Part shown: positions 43,513-55,600 of the stretch, one piece after another
Numbering within the stretch: position 1 is the first letter of the stretch
How the letters are laid out: each line of letters begins with the position of its first letter
NCBI GenBank assembly: GCA_034509735.1
Contig: JACGWO010000003.1
Span: 7,440,001 to 7,504,000, forward strand
Direction of reading: 5' to 3'
Origin: Sesamum alatum
Taxonomy: Eukaryota > Streptophyta > Magnoliopsida > Lamiales > Pedaliaceae
Length of the DNA: 64,000 bases
Program-made: the position numbers and the translations under genes
The notes under the pieces: generated by a model
The model's input: only the letters and a program-made list of their open reading frames with translations
Told to the model about the DNA's origin: nothing
Database searches by the model: none

Positions 43513-45635
43513 TCTATAGATTTGAACTCAAGCTTCGGTGCCTTGCTTTTAGCAATGGTACCTTCCGGTTTGAACCACTGCCTAAGTTCTCAAACATCAG
43601 CTATCACCGGGTCAAATGGAACTAAGCCTTGAATTTGAGCCCATGGTTGTGACAACATCTGTCAGTAACAATAAGCCACCGGCTTTATGTTGATCTTTAG
43701 GGTTGACACATTAGGCCATGTGTCCTGATCCTGTTCATGAATGCTTTCAAGAATAATCCAATTCCTTAGTTGCAGCCAAACAACTACATTCACTTAGTTG
43801 GGCATCTCCAGAGAAGCACTTCTTAGCATCTCATCTATAAAGACTTGACCCCATTCAGAGTTTAAGCTCTTACTTTACTTGCAGTAACAACACCTTCAAG
43901 AATTAGAGGGGACCGACTCCAGATACAAAGTATCAGTCTATTTTTTGTGCTCTGACATACCCTACAACTTGTTAATACCATATTGAACCTTCTTTGTGGA
44001 ATCTCCACTTGGAAGGTTGGGTTGCTATCGTAGTTATATCACTGATGGGTTTTTAGTCCCATCCCAATTTGGATTTTTGTACTTGTGACAGATCTAATCC
44101 TTTCGCCAAAGATCAGTCACATTGTTCTTTGTTCCCACAAAGTCAATGCCTATAACTCTGTCCGACACTAATGCCCTATAGACTTAAGTCTAATTTGGAT
44201 GTGTCTTTTTCTCTTTTGGTTGTATTTACGACGTTGAACCTTTGGTATTGTGGCCTGACTATAACAATATACAACAATAGGTGGAAGAGAGTGGCTTACA
44301 ATGGGAAGTTGTAGTAACAACCCATACAACTATTCTGCCTCGGTACCAATCGTATCCAACACATATAACTCAGCTTCAAAGGTAGACCGGGTTATCAAAG
44401 TTTGTTTTGCAGACTTCCAGGAGACTGCACCCCCACCTAAGGTAAATACATATCCTGAACACCCATCGGTGCCGGAGTTTTTGGCTATCCAGCTGGCATC
44501 ACTGTAGCCCTCTAGAACAGCAGAGAATCTACCATAATGAATAGATAATTACACTGTGCCCTTAAGGTACCTTAGTACCCTATCCAAAGCTCTTAATGAG
44601 TTATGTCCGTACAATTAGTGTATCTAGCCAGCTTCGAGACAAAAAATAAAATATCTGGTCTCGTGCCATTTGCCAGATACTGCAAACTCCCAATAATTTG
44701 GGAATACCTTAGTTGTGCAATAGGTACACCACTTTCATTTTTGAATAAAGCTACAGAAGGATCATATGGTGTCTTTGCAATTCTACTATTCTAATTGCCA
44801 AATTTCTCAATTATCTTCTCAACATAGTGAGATTGAGAAATAGCTATCGCATCAATTGAACGAATCAACTTGATGCCAAGAATTACATTAGCCTCACCCA
44901 TATCCTTCAATCGAAAATTATTCTTAAAAAATGACTGGGTTTTGGTTATGATTTCTAAACAAGATCCTATTAATTGAATATCATCTACATACAGGGAAAA
45001 AATGATAATTTATCTCCTTTAACCTTACAGTATATACATTTGTCATTCTCATTCACGGTGAAGCCAAACGCAAGAATAGTTTTATCAAACTTTCATGCCA
45101 CTGTTCTGGTGCTTGTTTAAGTCCATTAAGAGACTTAACAAGTTTACAAACTTTGTGCTCGTTACCATGGGCTACAAATCCCTCAGGCTGGTCCATGTAT
45201 ATCTCTCCCTATAGTTCACCATACAAGAACGATGTTTTCACATCCATCTGTGAACCGAAAGATTATACACTGAGGCAAGTGCTATAAGCACACGGGTTGT
45301 AGTCAACCAAGCTACCAGAGAATAGGTATCGAAATAGTCTATTACCTCCTTTTGTCTAAAACCCTTAGCCACCAGTTTAGCCTTAAACTTATCAATAGTC
45401 CCATTAGGTTTCAGTTTATTCTTAAAGATCCACTTACACCCAATTGTAGTACACCCCGAGGGAGATCGACTAGTACCCATGTCCCATTAGAGACAATGGA
45501 GTCCATCTCACTTTTAATAGCTTCCTTCCAATGCTTGACTTTAGAAGAAGCCATAACATCTTTGAAGGTTACAGCCTCGTCCTCAATATTGTAAGTGACA
45601 AAGTCACTTCCAAAATCTTTGACGACTTTAGCTCT
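43513..45635 (-). pseudogene. RT and RNase H part of element D pol
   Basis: On the minus strand from 45600: 'YNIEDEAVTFKDVMASSKVK', a linker, then 'GCKWIFKNKLKPNGTIDKFK' and 'AKLVAKGFRQKEVIDYFDTY' near 45455-45330, which is the start of copia RT. The RT palm region (about 45250-44880) and RNase H remnants (about 44800-43600) follow in broken frames. An RT/RNase H remnant only; frameshifts and stops are present. Confidence 0.85.
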
Positions 45636-45640
45636 CTTAC

Positions 45641-47634
45641 TGAAAGAATATGTGGATTGTCCCGGGAAATTGCGCGAATGCGGAAGCGCGATATAAAATA
45701 AAATACAAAAATTTAAAGCATGCTTTAATCAAATTAAAGAACACGCTCAAGGGGTGTACCCTTGAGATTCCCGGGTGTTCAGTGTATCTCATGAGTAAAC
45801 AACATTTAAATGATCATGGAGGCCATAGGGTAGAAAATTAAAGAGGACGAAAATATTGAACGAGACCTACTCGTTGTCGTTTTCGTCTTCAATAGCTACA
45901 CGCGTTGTTCCCCGTTTTGCACCGAGATCTCGTTCTTGAGACCCTCCAAATCGTGACACACGATCCACCCACGTATCTTGCACGTCGTGCTAGCAACGAA
46001 CACGTCTATATTTTGGAGTGGATGAATCAACAACACGTTATGAATTAACGGTATTGATTCATCTAAGTTCTAATGTTCCAAGAATAAGAGAACTAGAAAA
46101 GAATTTCTTGGAGAGAGTGGAGAGAGAGGGTGGACGAGAGATAGGGGAGAGAGTGCCGAAAATGAGTGTGTTGTGTGTGTGTTGGAATTTCATCATCCTT
46201 CAAAAGGTGCAAGGCTAGGGGTTTATATAGAGGAAGAGTTTAATCCTCTTTAAACTCCACCTCTTTAGAAGCTTAATTTGACTAGGATTTTGACCTAGTC
46301 AAAGTCCTAGTCAAAGTAGAATTTGACCTTGTCAAATTCAATCCTAGCCTTTGATCTCTCCCCTTAAATCTCAACCATTAATTTAATTTAATGGAATATT
46401 TAAATCCTATTAAATATTTCAAAAGGCCAAATAAATATAATAAATAAATATTAATATTTATTCTAGGCCCATTAAATTAATTCCCTTAATAAATCCAATT
46501 TATTAATTTAATTCCCTTTATCAAATAGAAGGAATTATTTTCTCCAAGAAAATATAGGACCCGATTAAATCCAATTTAATCATTCCTTTACTCCAATATT
46601 TAATTCCAAATTAAATACTAAGTGTGTGTGGATAGTGTGTGACTCTTTAGGTTCACCTTTCAGCTAGACTTGGTCGGATTCCTAGAATCCGTCCGTTACC
46701 ATGGGTGGCCATCTAGCAACGGTCCATGGCACTAGAGACTAGGTGAAATAATCGGGGATGAACATTTAGGCTCTAACAGTATACTTGTCCTTCTGTCTTT
46801 GGTCTCATCACTTAGAGTCTAGGGCACGGAAAATGCAGGTACCTATTTTGGACCTAAGTGTCGGTCTGTCCTTACTAAACGCCGCAAAGGAAACCTTCCC
46901 TTCTGTTCAGTTACTGTGGCCACAGATTTTAGGGACAAGACACAGAGCATACATGAGACTCAACTGTCAATGCCTTTTGACAGGAGACAGATCCTTTTTT
47001 GGAAACTATTGTCACTCTGTACACCCGAGCTGCACTAGACATGGCTTATGACTACTCAAGAGTATTTTTGGCAATCTCTCACATATCTAAGATACAGACC
47101 TGATGTACAGGTAAACTCAGCAGTTCCTCAAGTCAAAGGACTTGACCTGTACCATTAGAACCGGGAACTCACGTCATACCTTGCTGACCATACTCAAGGT
47201 CCTCCGTAAGATGGTTCCCGCGAGTCACCTCAGTCAGCTGCTTCCTAGCATGCTGACCCACTAACACTGCTTAGACGACCTTCGTCACCCGTCGATGAAA
47301 TACGACAGCAGATGCTTTGCAAGACTCAAAGGGAACCCCGGTACCCATTTTCGAGATTTCTTGACTTGGAGATTTTTGGACTGATTCGGTAAGACTGATT
47401 TCATGGACCTACCTCCAAGCGTAGTCCCAGTCTCCGAAATCGATTCTCAGTCCGTGGGCTTTGTTTGCATAGTGAACAGATATGTAATAGCAGATATAAG
47501 TGAACGTAAACAAAGTGTTGCCATATGAATCTTCACTTCTTTATTCATAAATGTTTTATCAAACACCTGAAATTGTCTAGACATAGGTTACATATTCCTG
47601 CCAAAATTGGCTTACATGGTCACCTATTCTAACA
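45641..47634 (-). mobile_element. Solo LTR of the A/B/C copia family (1994 bp), minus strand
   Basis: Starts TGAAAGAATATGTGG and ends ...CCTATTCTAACA, with perfect 5-bp duplications CTTAC at 45636-45640 and 47635-47639. No PBS, gag or pol of its own. The LTR-end hairpin is at 45746-45766 (CTCAAGGG / CCCTTGAG). It lies between the integrase and RT of element D, which read on across it. Confidence 0.95.
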
Positions 47635-47639
47635 CTTAC

Positions 47640-48740
47640 TCTATCTAGGTCCATCTGACTCTTCATGAATCGGACTAGTACTACTAGGATTAACCCCACA
47701 TTTGTCATCTTTTCCACATGTTCAGGAATAGATGTGGAGGCAAGTGAATTATCAAGTGAAACACTTGGAGGTATTCCCGTTTTTGTAGGAAATACATCTT
47801 CTAGGAAAGTAGCATCATGAAATTCGACTATTGTGTTGACCTCAATGCATGGGATTTTTGATTTAATAACCAGAAACCTCAAAGCAGAACTTGTCTCAAC
47901 ATAGCCCACGAGCACAACATAAACAGTCTTCGGGCCCAATTTCTTTCTTTTGTGTTCAGGGACTAGTACCTTTGCTAGGTACCCCCACACTCGAAAGTAT
48001 TTGAGGCTTGGCTTCCTCCCTTTCCATAATTCGAAAGGAGTAGTCGTATTGTGTTTCAGAGGGACTCTATTCAGAATATGGCAAGCCATATTCAAAGCCT
48101 CTCCCCACAAATACTTAAGTAACCCAAAGGTTAACAAAAGACTGTTAATTATGTCTTTAAAAGTTCTATTCTTTCATTCAGCTATTCCATTAGACGAAGG
48201 TGAATATGGAGGAGTCTCTTCATGAACTATGCTAAAGTTTTGACAATATTCACGAAATGCACTCGACTCATGTTCTCCTCCTCTATAAGACCTTAACCGT
48301 TTAAGTTTTTTACCAGTTTGGGTTTTGCTTCGTTTTTAAACAAAATAAATTTATCTAATGCTTCATCTTTATTACGCATGAGAAAAACATAACAATATCT
48401 ACTACAATCATCTATAAAGGTTATAAAATATTGTTTATGGTCCCTAGTTAGAATCCCATTGAACTCAAAAATATCAGCATCAACTAAATCAAGTATTTCT
48501 GAATCCCTTTCAACTAACTAATAGGGTTTCCTAACTTGTTTAGCTTTTACACAAATTTCGCATTTGTGACCTCGTTCAATTTCATGACTAGGTATTAAAT
48601 CCATATTCATCATACGTTTGATTGAACCCAAATTTAAATGACGTAATCTACTATGCGACAAAGAAGTAGATTCGACGTTCAAAACAATAGAATCAGAAAC
48701 AACAATATTATATTGCTTTCACTTTCTTTTTCCCGATTAT
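47640..48740 (-). pseudogene. Integrase part of element D pol
   Basis: Minus frames give the zinc block and core: 'GHKCEICVKAKQVRKPYQ', 'YFITFIDDCSRYCYVFLMRN', 'GGEHESSAFREYC', 'TPPYSPSSNGIAEWKNRT' from about 48570 to 48170. An open stretch of 186 codons (48137-47577) then starts 'MLTFGLLKYLWGEALNMACH' and includes 'ILNRVPLKH', 'PFELWKGRKPSL' and 'FRVWGYLAKV'. The last ~20 codons of that ORF lie in the solo LTR and are not native. A frameshift near 48140-48290 splits the domain. Confidence 0.86.
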
Positions 48741-49399
48741 TAAATTAGCCTATGGTTGATGCTCAACAGGTATCTTGTGGGTCTGATTTCTGTGCTTTTC
48801 CTCTATAGTAATTGTGACCATAAGATCATCCAGAGATATTCTCCCTTTCTGATGCTTGAGTGTCATGCTAAAACTTTCCCAAGACTTAGGAAATTTGTTC
48901 ACTATGGCCATGACCACAAACTTATCGAGAAGTTTCATCTCAACATCAGATAGAGAATGCTCAAGATTGATAATCTCATGCGTCTGTTCAGTTACAGACT
49001 TTCCCTCGACCATCTGATACCTCATGAACTTGGAAAAAAATACTTTTCGAGCCCTTGATCTTCAGTATTATATTTCTTGTCCAACTCATCCTACAACGAT
49101 TTTGCAGTGTAAGAGTCGGAACAATAGACATCAAAGAGCGTATTTGACATTGCTAACAAAATAGCTCCTCGGTCTATTTGATCCCGCTCGGTCCGCTAAG
49201 CAATCTCAGTTGTCTTAGGATCGGTTTCTGTTGGTTCAAGGCAAGTTACCTGAATTACCGACAAAAATCCCTTCATCGTAAGTCATATCTTCATCCGTTG
49301 TTGCCAACGTTTGAAGAACTGGCCCGCAAACTTCTTCAGCATCCCGGACAAGTCGAGTTTTGAGGCGATCGGAATAGCGACGGGAATTGCTTCAGCCAT
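48741..49399 (-). pseudogene. gag of element D
   Basis: The ATG at 49397-49399 opens 'MAEAIPVAIASKLDLSGMLK', then 'KFAGQFFKRWQQRMKI'. Later parts are in other frames, including 'ARELWDELDKKYNTED' in decayed form. The well-preserved 91-codon stretch 49025-48750 ('HEIINLEHSLSDVEMKLLDK', 'FPKSWESFSMTLKH') is the core of a UBN2 gag. It differs from the gag of elements A and C. Confidence 0.85.
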
Positions 49400-49534
49400 T
49401 TTAACAATTAAGAAGCGAAAAGTAAAACCACATATTTTCAAAACTAAAATCCGAATTTAAAAATAAAAAACAACAACTGTTTTCGTTGCAATGAAAACCC
49501 GATTTTTCAACACCTATAATTTCTACAAGATTGG

Positions 49535-50787
49535 TGGAAAAAGTATCACAGGCAATCGTAGTGATCGTTTTGAAATATCAATAAGATTTTATAAGAAAAT
49601 TTTCGAAACCAAAAACACAACAAGCATGTTGCCACAAAATGATAAACTAAATAGTTAGATATACCGTTTAACGATAAAATACAAGGAAACTCACAACAAG
49701 AATTGTATTGTAACAATTCTCAGTCTAAGAATTTCACCAAACGGAATCACAGATATAATCTGCTTGCCTTGAAGAAATTATACGTCTCGTTAAGAATGTG
49801 CACATGGGTAATACGGAACTTCTTCCAAGATAAGACGGTTTCTGTTTTCAGGGTATGCACTTTTACCGTAGAACACCTCGAAACAACACTCAGTAGCCTT
49901 ACGAAGACAAGAAGCTTAAACGCTCGGATTTTTAGGAGAACCACTAGGATTCTTATAGAGAGAAAACCGAGAGTGAGAGAGAGGAGAACTCGAGACAGAT
50001 GTGCAAATTGCAAGTGTGAGATGTTGGTCTGTTGGTGAAGTGCTCACGGCAGCCTTTATATAGGCACACCGCCACCACCATCTTTAATGCAGCATTCAAC
50101 CACCATTAAGGCTGAAATAATTAGCCATTAACGGCATAAAATAGTTTAAAAACAGGTTTAAAAACCATTAAACACGATTAAAACCATGTTTGAATTCAGC
50201 CATTAAACAGCCATAAACAACACTAAAAACAGAATAATGGCCATGAATACAGTCAAAGAAAACCAACCAGAATTCTAGTTTAAAAAACCTGAGGTTAAAT
50301 TCTGTTTTAAAAGCAATTAAAAATGATTTTAACTAATTAATTTTGAAAACTATTGTCTGCTTTAATCCAGATAAACCTCAAATGTTTTTGCTGCAAAAAG
50401 ATGGATCCTAAGATTCGCCCTAATGCCCGCGGCCGGAGCCGGAGCTGAGGTGGGACAGGGCGGTGGTGGCGCGCATGTGGGGCAACCCCATGTTCACTCT
50501 AGTCTCCATAACACTTCAAACATAACTTGAACATTGAACTTAATATAATGAGTTTAAGTTATCCTTAAACTTCCAATGTGGGATAACTTTGAGTGTAAAA
50601 ACACTCACCCCCACATACACCTTATATTCTTATCAAAGCTCCACACTTTCCCATCATATTCCTATGTGGGACAAGTGTAATTTCTCTATTTCTCTCACCA
50701 TCTAATCTATGAATTTAATATGTAATTGAACCCATATTTTAGAAAATTATGCTATTACAAATTAACATTAAAATGTCAATTACAACA
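49535..50787 (-). repeat. 5' LTR of element D (1253 bp)
   Basis: Uninterrupted copy of the LTR. The TATA box is at 50053-50064 (minus). A GC-rich block of 'ggccggagccggagc' type is at about 50425-50485. Ends ...CAATTACAACA. Confidence 0.9.
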
Positions 50788-51998
50788 ATGACAATGTCGG
50801 TGCTGGCTATGCCAAGTTTTCATGGTCTCACGTGTGTTTACCAGTTGATGAATATGGCTTGGTATTAGGGGAATCCTGCCTTTAAACCAAGCACTTATGG
50901 CTAAACACTTTTGGAATGTTCTACAAAAGAATGAGGATTCTTGTTGGGTTTCTTAGGTCCTTCGATATCAACTTAATAAGCACACCATCTGGACTTTTCA
51001 ATCTCATTCAGGGTCTTGGTTTTGGAAGAACCTCATTAAGCTTCGATCTCAGCTTATTGCAGGTGTGGAGTATCTTGTGGGGGACAGTTTAACATTCAAA
51101 CTTTGGTTAGATTCGTGGCGTGAAGATGGTCTGTTGCTTTTGAAGTGTCCCCGTGGTCCTTCGTGAATTGGGTTGCCGACGGATTCTCTATTGAATTATG
51201 TAATTCGCATTGGTGAGTGGAATTGGCCTTCCTCGTGTTCTTTTGAGGTCCATGAGATAGTCGCTCAGTTGCCTGTCCTTGCACCAGGTTCTGGTGACTC
51301 CATCAAATGGAGGAATCGATCAAGTATGTTCACAATGACAAATGCAGTTAGTTTATTTTACTCCCCACCTCCTAAAGTTTCATGGTTTGTTCTACTTTTC
51401 GGTAAATTTATAATTTCTCAACATGGTTTTGTTCTATGGCTTGCTATTCGTGAGCGACTGTTCACGTTGGATAAACCTTGGAATGTACACAGTAGCCCTA
51501 GTTGTATTCTTTGTGACCTCCAGGTGCTTGAAACACACTCCCATTTGTTTTTCAAGAATCCATTCTCTCATCAATGCTTGCTACTTGTTCGTAGTCGTGC
51601 GAGGTTTTCATGGCCATATTCGGATTAGCAGCATGGGATTCAATGGGCGAGCGTTTGGTGGAGGAAGAAACATCTATTTTATGATCCATTTAGAGTTATT
51701 CTTGCTGCTATAGTTTACTTCATATAGGCTGAACGTAATAATAGGAGAGTTCGAGGGACTTCGCGGAGTGCTTAGTTGGTCCGATCTTTTGTTAGGAGAG
51801 ATTACATTTCGTATTATTAGTGGGGGATTATCCCTTAGTCATCAAACCTATGTTTTGTACAGAATTCGGCATATAGCTTGGGATGGTGATTACATGTCAC
51901 CTTATATGTGCCTCTTGAAAGGCTTGGTAGACCTTTTGGTTGTATCATTTTTCTTCTTATACATGAAATTTACCTTTACCAAAAAAAAAAAAAAAAAA
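50788..51998 (+). pseudogene. LINE (L1-type) 3' part with zf-RVT and poly(A) tail, right piece
   Basis: Continues the LINE cut at 41421: 'VGAGYAKFSWSHVCLPVDE', then 'GSWFWKNLIKLRSQLIAGVE' and 'LVGDSLTFKLWLDSW'. The zf-RVT domain (about 51340-51570) shows 'SWFVLLFGKFIISQHGFVLW', 'SCILCDLQVLETHSHLFF'. Next comes the usual plant L1 end ('LAAIVYFI.AERN'). The element ends in A18 at 51981-51998, which fixes its orientation and 3' end. Confidence 0.87.
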
Positions 51999-52321
51999 CT
52001 AAGGTTAATTTTGTCTAGAAATATAGTAAAAGTTGGTAATTAGGGTTTTTAGAATAAAAAATTGATGGAGGGATGGAATTGGTTTAATTTCAGAATCCGA
52101 GGGACAAAATTCATTAATAGTGAAACGTTAGGGACACAACTAAATAAATTCTCCAAAAAACAAAAGCAAGAGAAAAGAGAGTGGAGTGTGCAAATGGAGA
52201 GGCTGACAAGCAGATTACATGCCAGCCTTACACACAAGAGTGAAAACGAGAGGCCCCAATTCTCTGCTTAAAAAGGCTCGATTTCTCTTCCATATCCACA
52301 CACACGCACAGAGGAAGAAAA
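51999..52321 (+). promoter_or_regulatory. Promoter and 5' UTR region of HCF101
   Basis: Only 323 bp lie between the LINE poly(A) and the HCF101 start codon. The stretch is AT-rich, with purine-rich 'aagagaaaagagagtgg' near 52172. A weak TATA-like 'cttaaaaagg' is at about 52267-52276, followed by CT-rich and CA-rich 5' UTR-like DNA up to the ATG. The transcription start is not visible from sequence. Confidence 0.5.
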
Positions 52322-52619
52322 ATGCAGCTTCTTCATGCTCCGTTTTCTTCTACTCTGGCGCTTCACTGCTCCATATCGCAATCAAAAGAGAGTGAGTTTC
52401 TTCCTATGCGGTATCTGTATATTGCGAACTCCATTCTCCACTCTGAAGCTAACATCAGTTCTTGTACTCATGTAGGACCTGTGCATGTCGCTGGGAAATC
52501 TTTGCTTGAACCCGTTACTGCGACGTCATTTTCATCTAAAAGACATTTGAGGCGAGCATGGGATTGGTATAAGGATTCAGGATGTAGCTCGGTTACACCT
52601 AAAGCTGCTCCATCCCAAG
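52322..52619 (+). CDS. HCF101: HCF101 exon 1 (transit peptide region)
   Basis: 99 codons plus one base, from '[16 protein letters not shown]' to '..KAAPSQ'. Rich in Ser, Ala and His, with few acidic residues, as expected for a chloroplast transit peptide. The donor CAAG|GTGAAC leaves phase 1, which matches exon 2. The open frame runs on to 52783, but that extension is intron. Confidence 0.9.
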
Positions 52620-55600
52620 GTGAACGAACTTCTTCTCTCATAATTATGACTGCAATTTCTAGATTTTCTATTTTCCCCTTCTCCAAGAGCTATGTCACTT
52701 CTTTTGTGGTTAATGAGAGAGGTAATTATTATAAGCTCGTGTTCTGGTACTATGTATGGCCGCATTTTAATTGTGGCACTTGAAATATGAAACCTTGGTT
52801 CACTTGCATGAGTTTTTCTTTGTTGATGAATTTTATTGAAGCTGCTGCTTTATGAAATTGTGTTGAGTTGTTAATCTGTTCTTAAAGTTCTGACTGCTAT
52901 TGACTATGAGAAGGCCTAATGAAGTTGGAATTCCATTCAAAATCTTTTTCAATGAGAATTGCAATACCTGCTGGACAAATTGACAAGGATTGCTAATGCG
53001 TACATAGCAAGTGCAGAAACTTGATTAGATCATATAGGGTCCTTAACATAAAGAGCCGAGATGTGCTACCTACTTCAAGCTTGAGAAATGCATTCTTGTT
53101 TGCTTTTGTATTGTTCCAAATCCTTGCTTTTGGCCTATTGAGCTGCCGCATGGTTTGTGAACAGTTCAGGTGGTCTCTAATAAATTCGTCATTGAAGGCA
53201 AGTTTAGATATGCCCAAGAAGTGGAAAGGACAGGGAGAAAGAATGAGTCTGGAAAATAGAAAATCTGTGGAAAGGGAAGGCAGTATGGCAAGTGAGCTGA
53301 TTATTGATACGGAATGAAAGATAATAGCTGTCTGAAAGGGTTAGTGTATTATGGACCAATCCATCCAAACAAATCAAGGAAGGTTTTTGCTGTTTGTTCA
53401 TTTAGTTTCCTGAGAAATACGTGCCTCCTCCTACACTTGTATTCAAACAAAGATTTAAAGTTTTGAATTGAAGTCTTCCATATGTCCAAAATAAGTAGTG
53501 GTTTACTCTGTTATATGAGCATGTTAGTGTTTGTTTTCGCAATATACCAGCTAGTGTTATTCTTTGATATACCTTCTACCTAGTCCGTTACATGAGAAAA
53601 ATCGTGCATACTAGAAGAGTCTGCATTACATTTGACCGCTTAGATCTAGATTCCATTTCTCATGATTGAAATGAATGCTAATGTCCATCATCTTCTCATC
53701 AGTTGATCCTATAAGTTAATAAAATTATTTGTTATTTGACCACTAACTTGTACGGGTTTACTTGGGAATAGAGCTTCTGTTCATTTGCTCCTCAGTAGTT
53801 TTAAGTACTATTTTGTCAAAGATTTGGAGGAAAGTTCCTGGACTGCCTTAGCAAGGAAGAGAGACATCTTCTTGCATGTCACATTTAGAGTCTTAGATGA
53901 ACTATTGCTATGTATATGTATCGATCTTTTGAAACCCTTATGAGCGTCATTGTTTGTAGATATTTTGTTTAGCAAATCAACCATTTTTATGTTTGTATAT
54001 CAGGTTACCTGGGTTAAGAAGCACGTCTTGAAGCTGGCTGCTTTTACCTCAGAAACCGCTTTGTGCTTATCATGATATATTTCTGAAAGTTCATTTAACC
54101 AAAATCATAATTGCAGCTGCTGTTTCAGAAGTAGCAAGTGGAATAGCTGAGACTGATGTCCTAAAAGCCTTGTCCCAGATAATAGATCCAGATTTTGGTA
54201 CTGACATCGTCTCATGTGGGTTTGTGAAGGATCTTAAAGTCAGCGAGGCATCAGGAGAGGTCTCTCAAGAAATTGGATTTGAATGAGTTCTTCAATTACA
54301 TATGGCGATAAATGCCTCATCCGACATTCTCACTTTGAATCTCAGGTTTCCTTTCGGTTAGAGCTCACAACACCAGCATGTCCAGTGAAGGATATGGTAT
54401 ATAAAACACAATCACTACTGACATTCTTTTGGTCTTCTCACATTCTTCTTGAGTAGCAACTTCACTCAGCTAGATCTTTCTGTTCAAAATTGATAGATGA
54501 TAAAAATTTTGTCCTATTGGTGAATACTGTAACTCCTGATTAAGAAATGATCGGCTAAACACAGATATATAACCTTGCAGTTTGAGAAGAAGGCTCATGA
54601 GGTAGTGACAGCACTTCCGTGGGTTGAAACGGTCAAGGTGACCATGTCCGCCCAACCAGCAAGACCTGTTTTTGCTGGTCAACTCCCAGCAGGTCTACAA
54701 ACGATATCGAATGTGGTGGCTGTTTCTAGTTGCAAGGTAGCATGTCTATGCTAAGTTCCAGTATATGCCTGAAATATATTTTCAGCTTTACTTTTGATTT
54801 CTGTTGTTTTTCCCTTTGGCCTTCTCCTTTTTCACTCTATCTTTATCTACACAGAAGTGTGATATACTACACTATGGTTCTGAACATAAAGTTCATGGAG
54901 GATGTGAGTTGTTTGAGATTTTTTTTCCAATTGCCCACTAATCATTTAGTTAATCAAGCAGAAAATGATAAGATGGTGGGCTGGCTTAACATTAAACCTA
55001 TTAGATCTACAGTCTACTGTGAATGGATCTTATATCTGGATAGCATCCAGAATATCCAAAACTGCAGATAGTAAAGAGTGATAAAGAAAATAGGAAGGAC
55101 ATGATTATTTGGATTCAATGACTTCTTAAAACTACATGAACCTCACTCTAGGAAACCCTGACATCCCCACAAGAAAACAGAGACTTTATTATTTCCTTTA
55201 GTGTGGGATGAAGATGCAACCTAGGCTACATAAGCCTACGGATGCCGTAGGATGTGCCAGGAGAGTGCTCAATATAAAGTGGACATTGAGTCACTTTCCT
55301 GTTTTTCTTCTATAGTCACAAGATGCTCTCTTATGATCGTTTAAAGTGGTCATTACCTCTGGCAAACAATTTGAAGCTTGTAGCAGTCTTCAAAGAATTA
55401 AGTGTGATACCTGTTGTTATTTTGACCATGATGTTCTTTAGTTGGAGACCAAAGTCACCAAACTGATATGTGTTTCCGGATTTACGAAAATGCTATATTC
55501 ATATTGACAGCAAGATGCTAAATGTAGCGGAATCTAAAACAATTTAAAATTCATTTGATAAAATCAATAGATAACTTGTTGCACTTGCTACTATGAAAGG

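Larger units (their letters stand above)
41422..50787 (-). mobile_element. Ty1/copia retrotransposon D (second lineage), minus strand
   Basis: Direct-repeat LTRs at 41422-43500 and 49535-50787 enclose, on the minus strand, gag, integrase, RT and RNase H in copia order. LTR, gag and pol differ from the A/B/C family, so this is a separate lineage. It interrupts a LINE. Two later insertions lie inside: a MITE in the left LTR and a solo LTR between integrase and RT. I could not match a TSD (flanks GTTGT and ATGAC), nor an iMet-type primer site at the 49535 boundary. Confidence 0.9.

Noticed and set aside
47577..47639. C-terminal end of the 186-codon integrase ORF
   Set aside because: The last ~20 codons read into the solo LTR inserted at 47634 and its TSD; they are not native to element D.
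40790..52015. Target site duplication of the L1 LINE (aagattaattaaattt versus aaggttaatttt)
   Set aside because: The match is loose and AT-rich; it could be chance.
52620..52783. Extension of HCF101 exon 1 to the ORF end at 52783
   Set aside because: A good donor at 52620 leaves the phase that exon 2 needs, and the extension has no family similarity.
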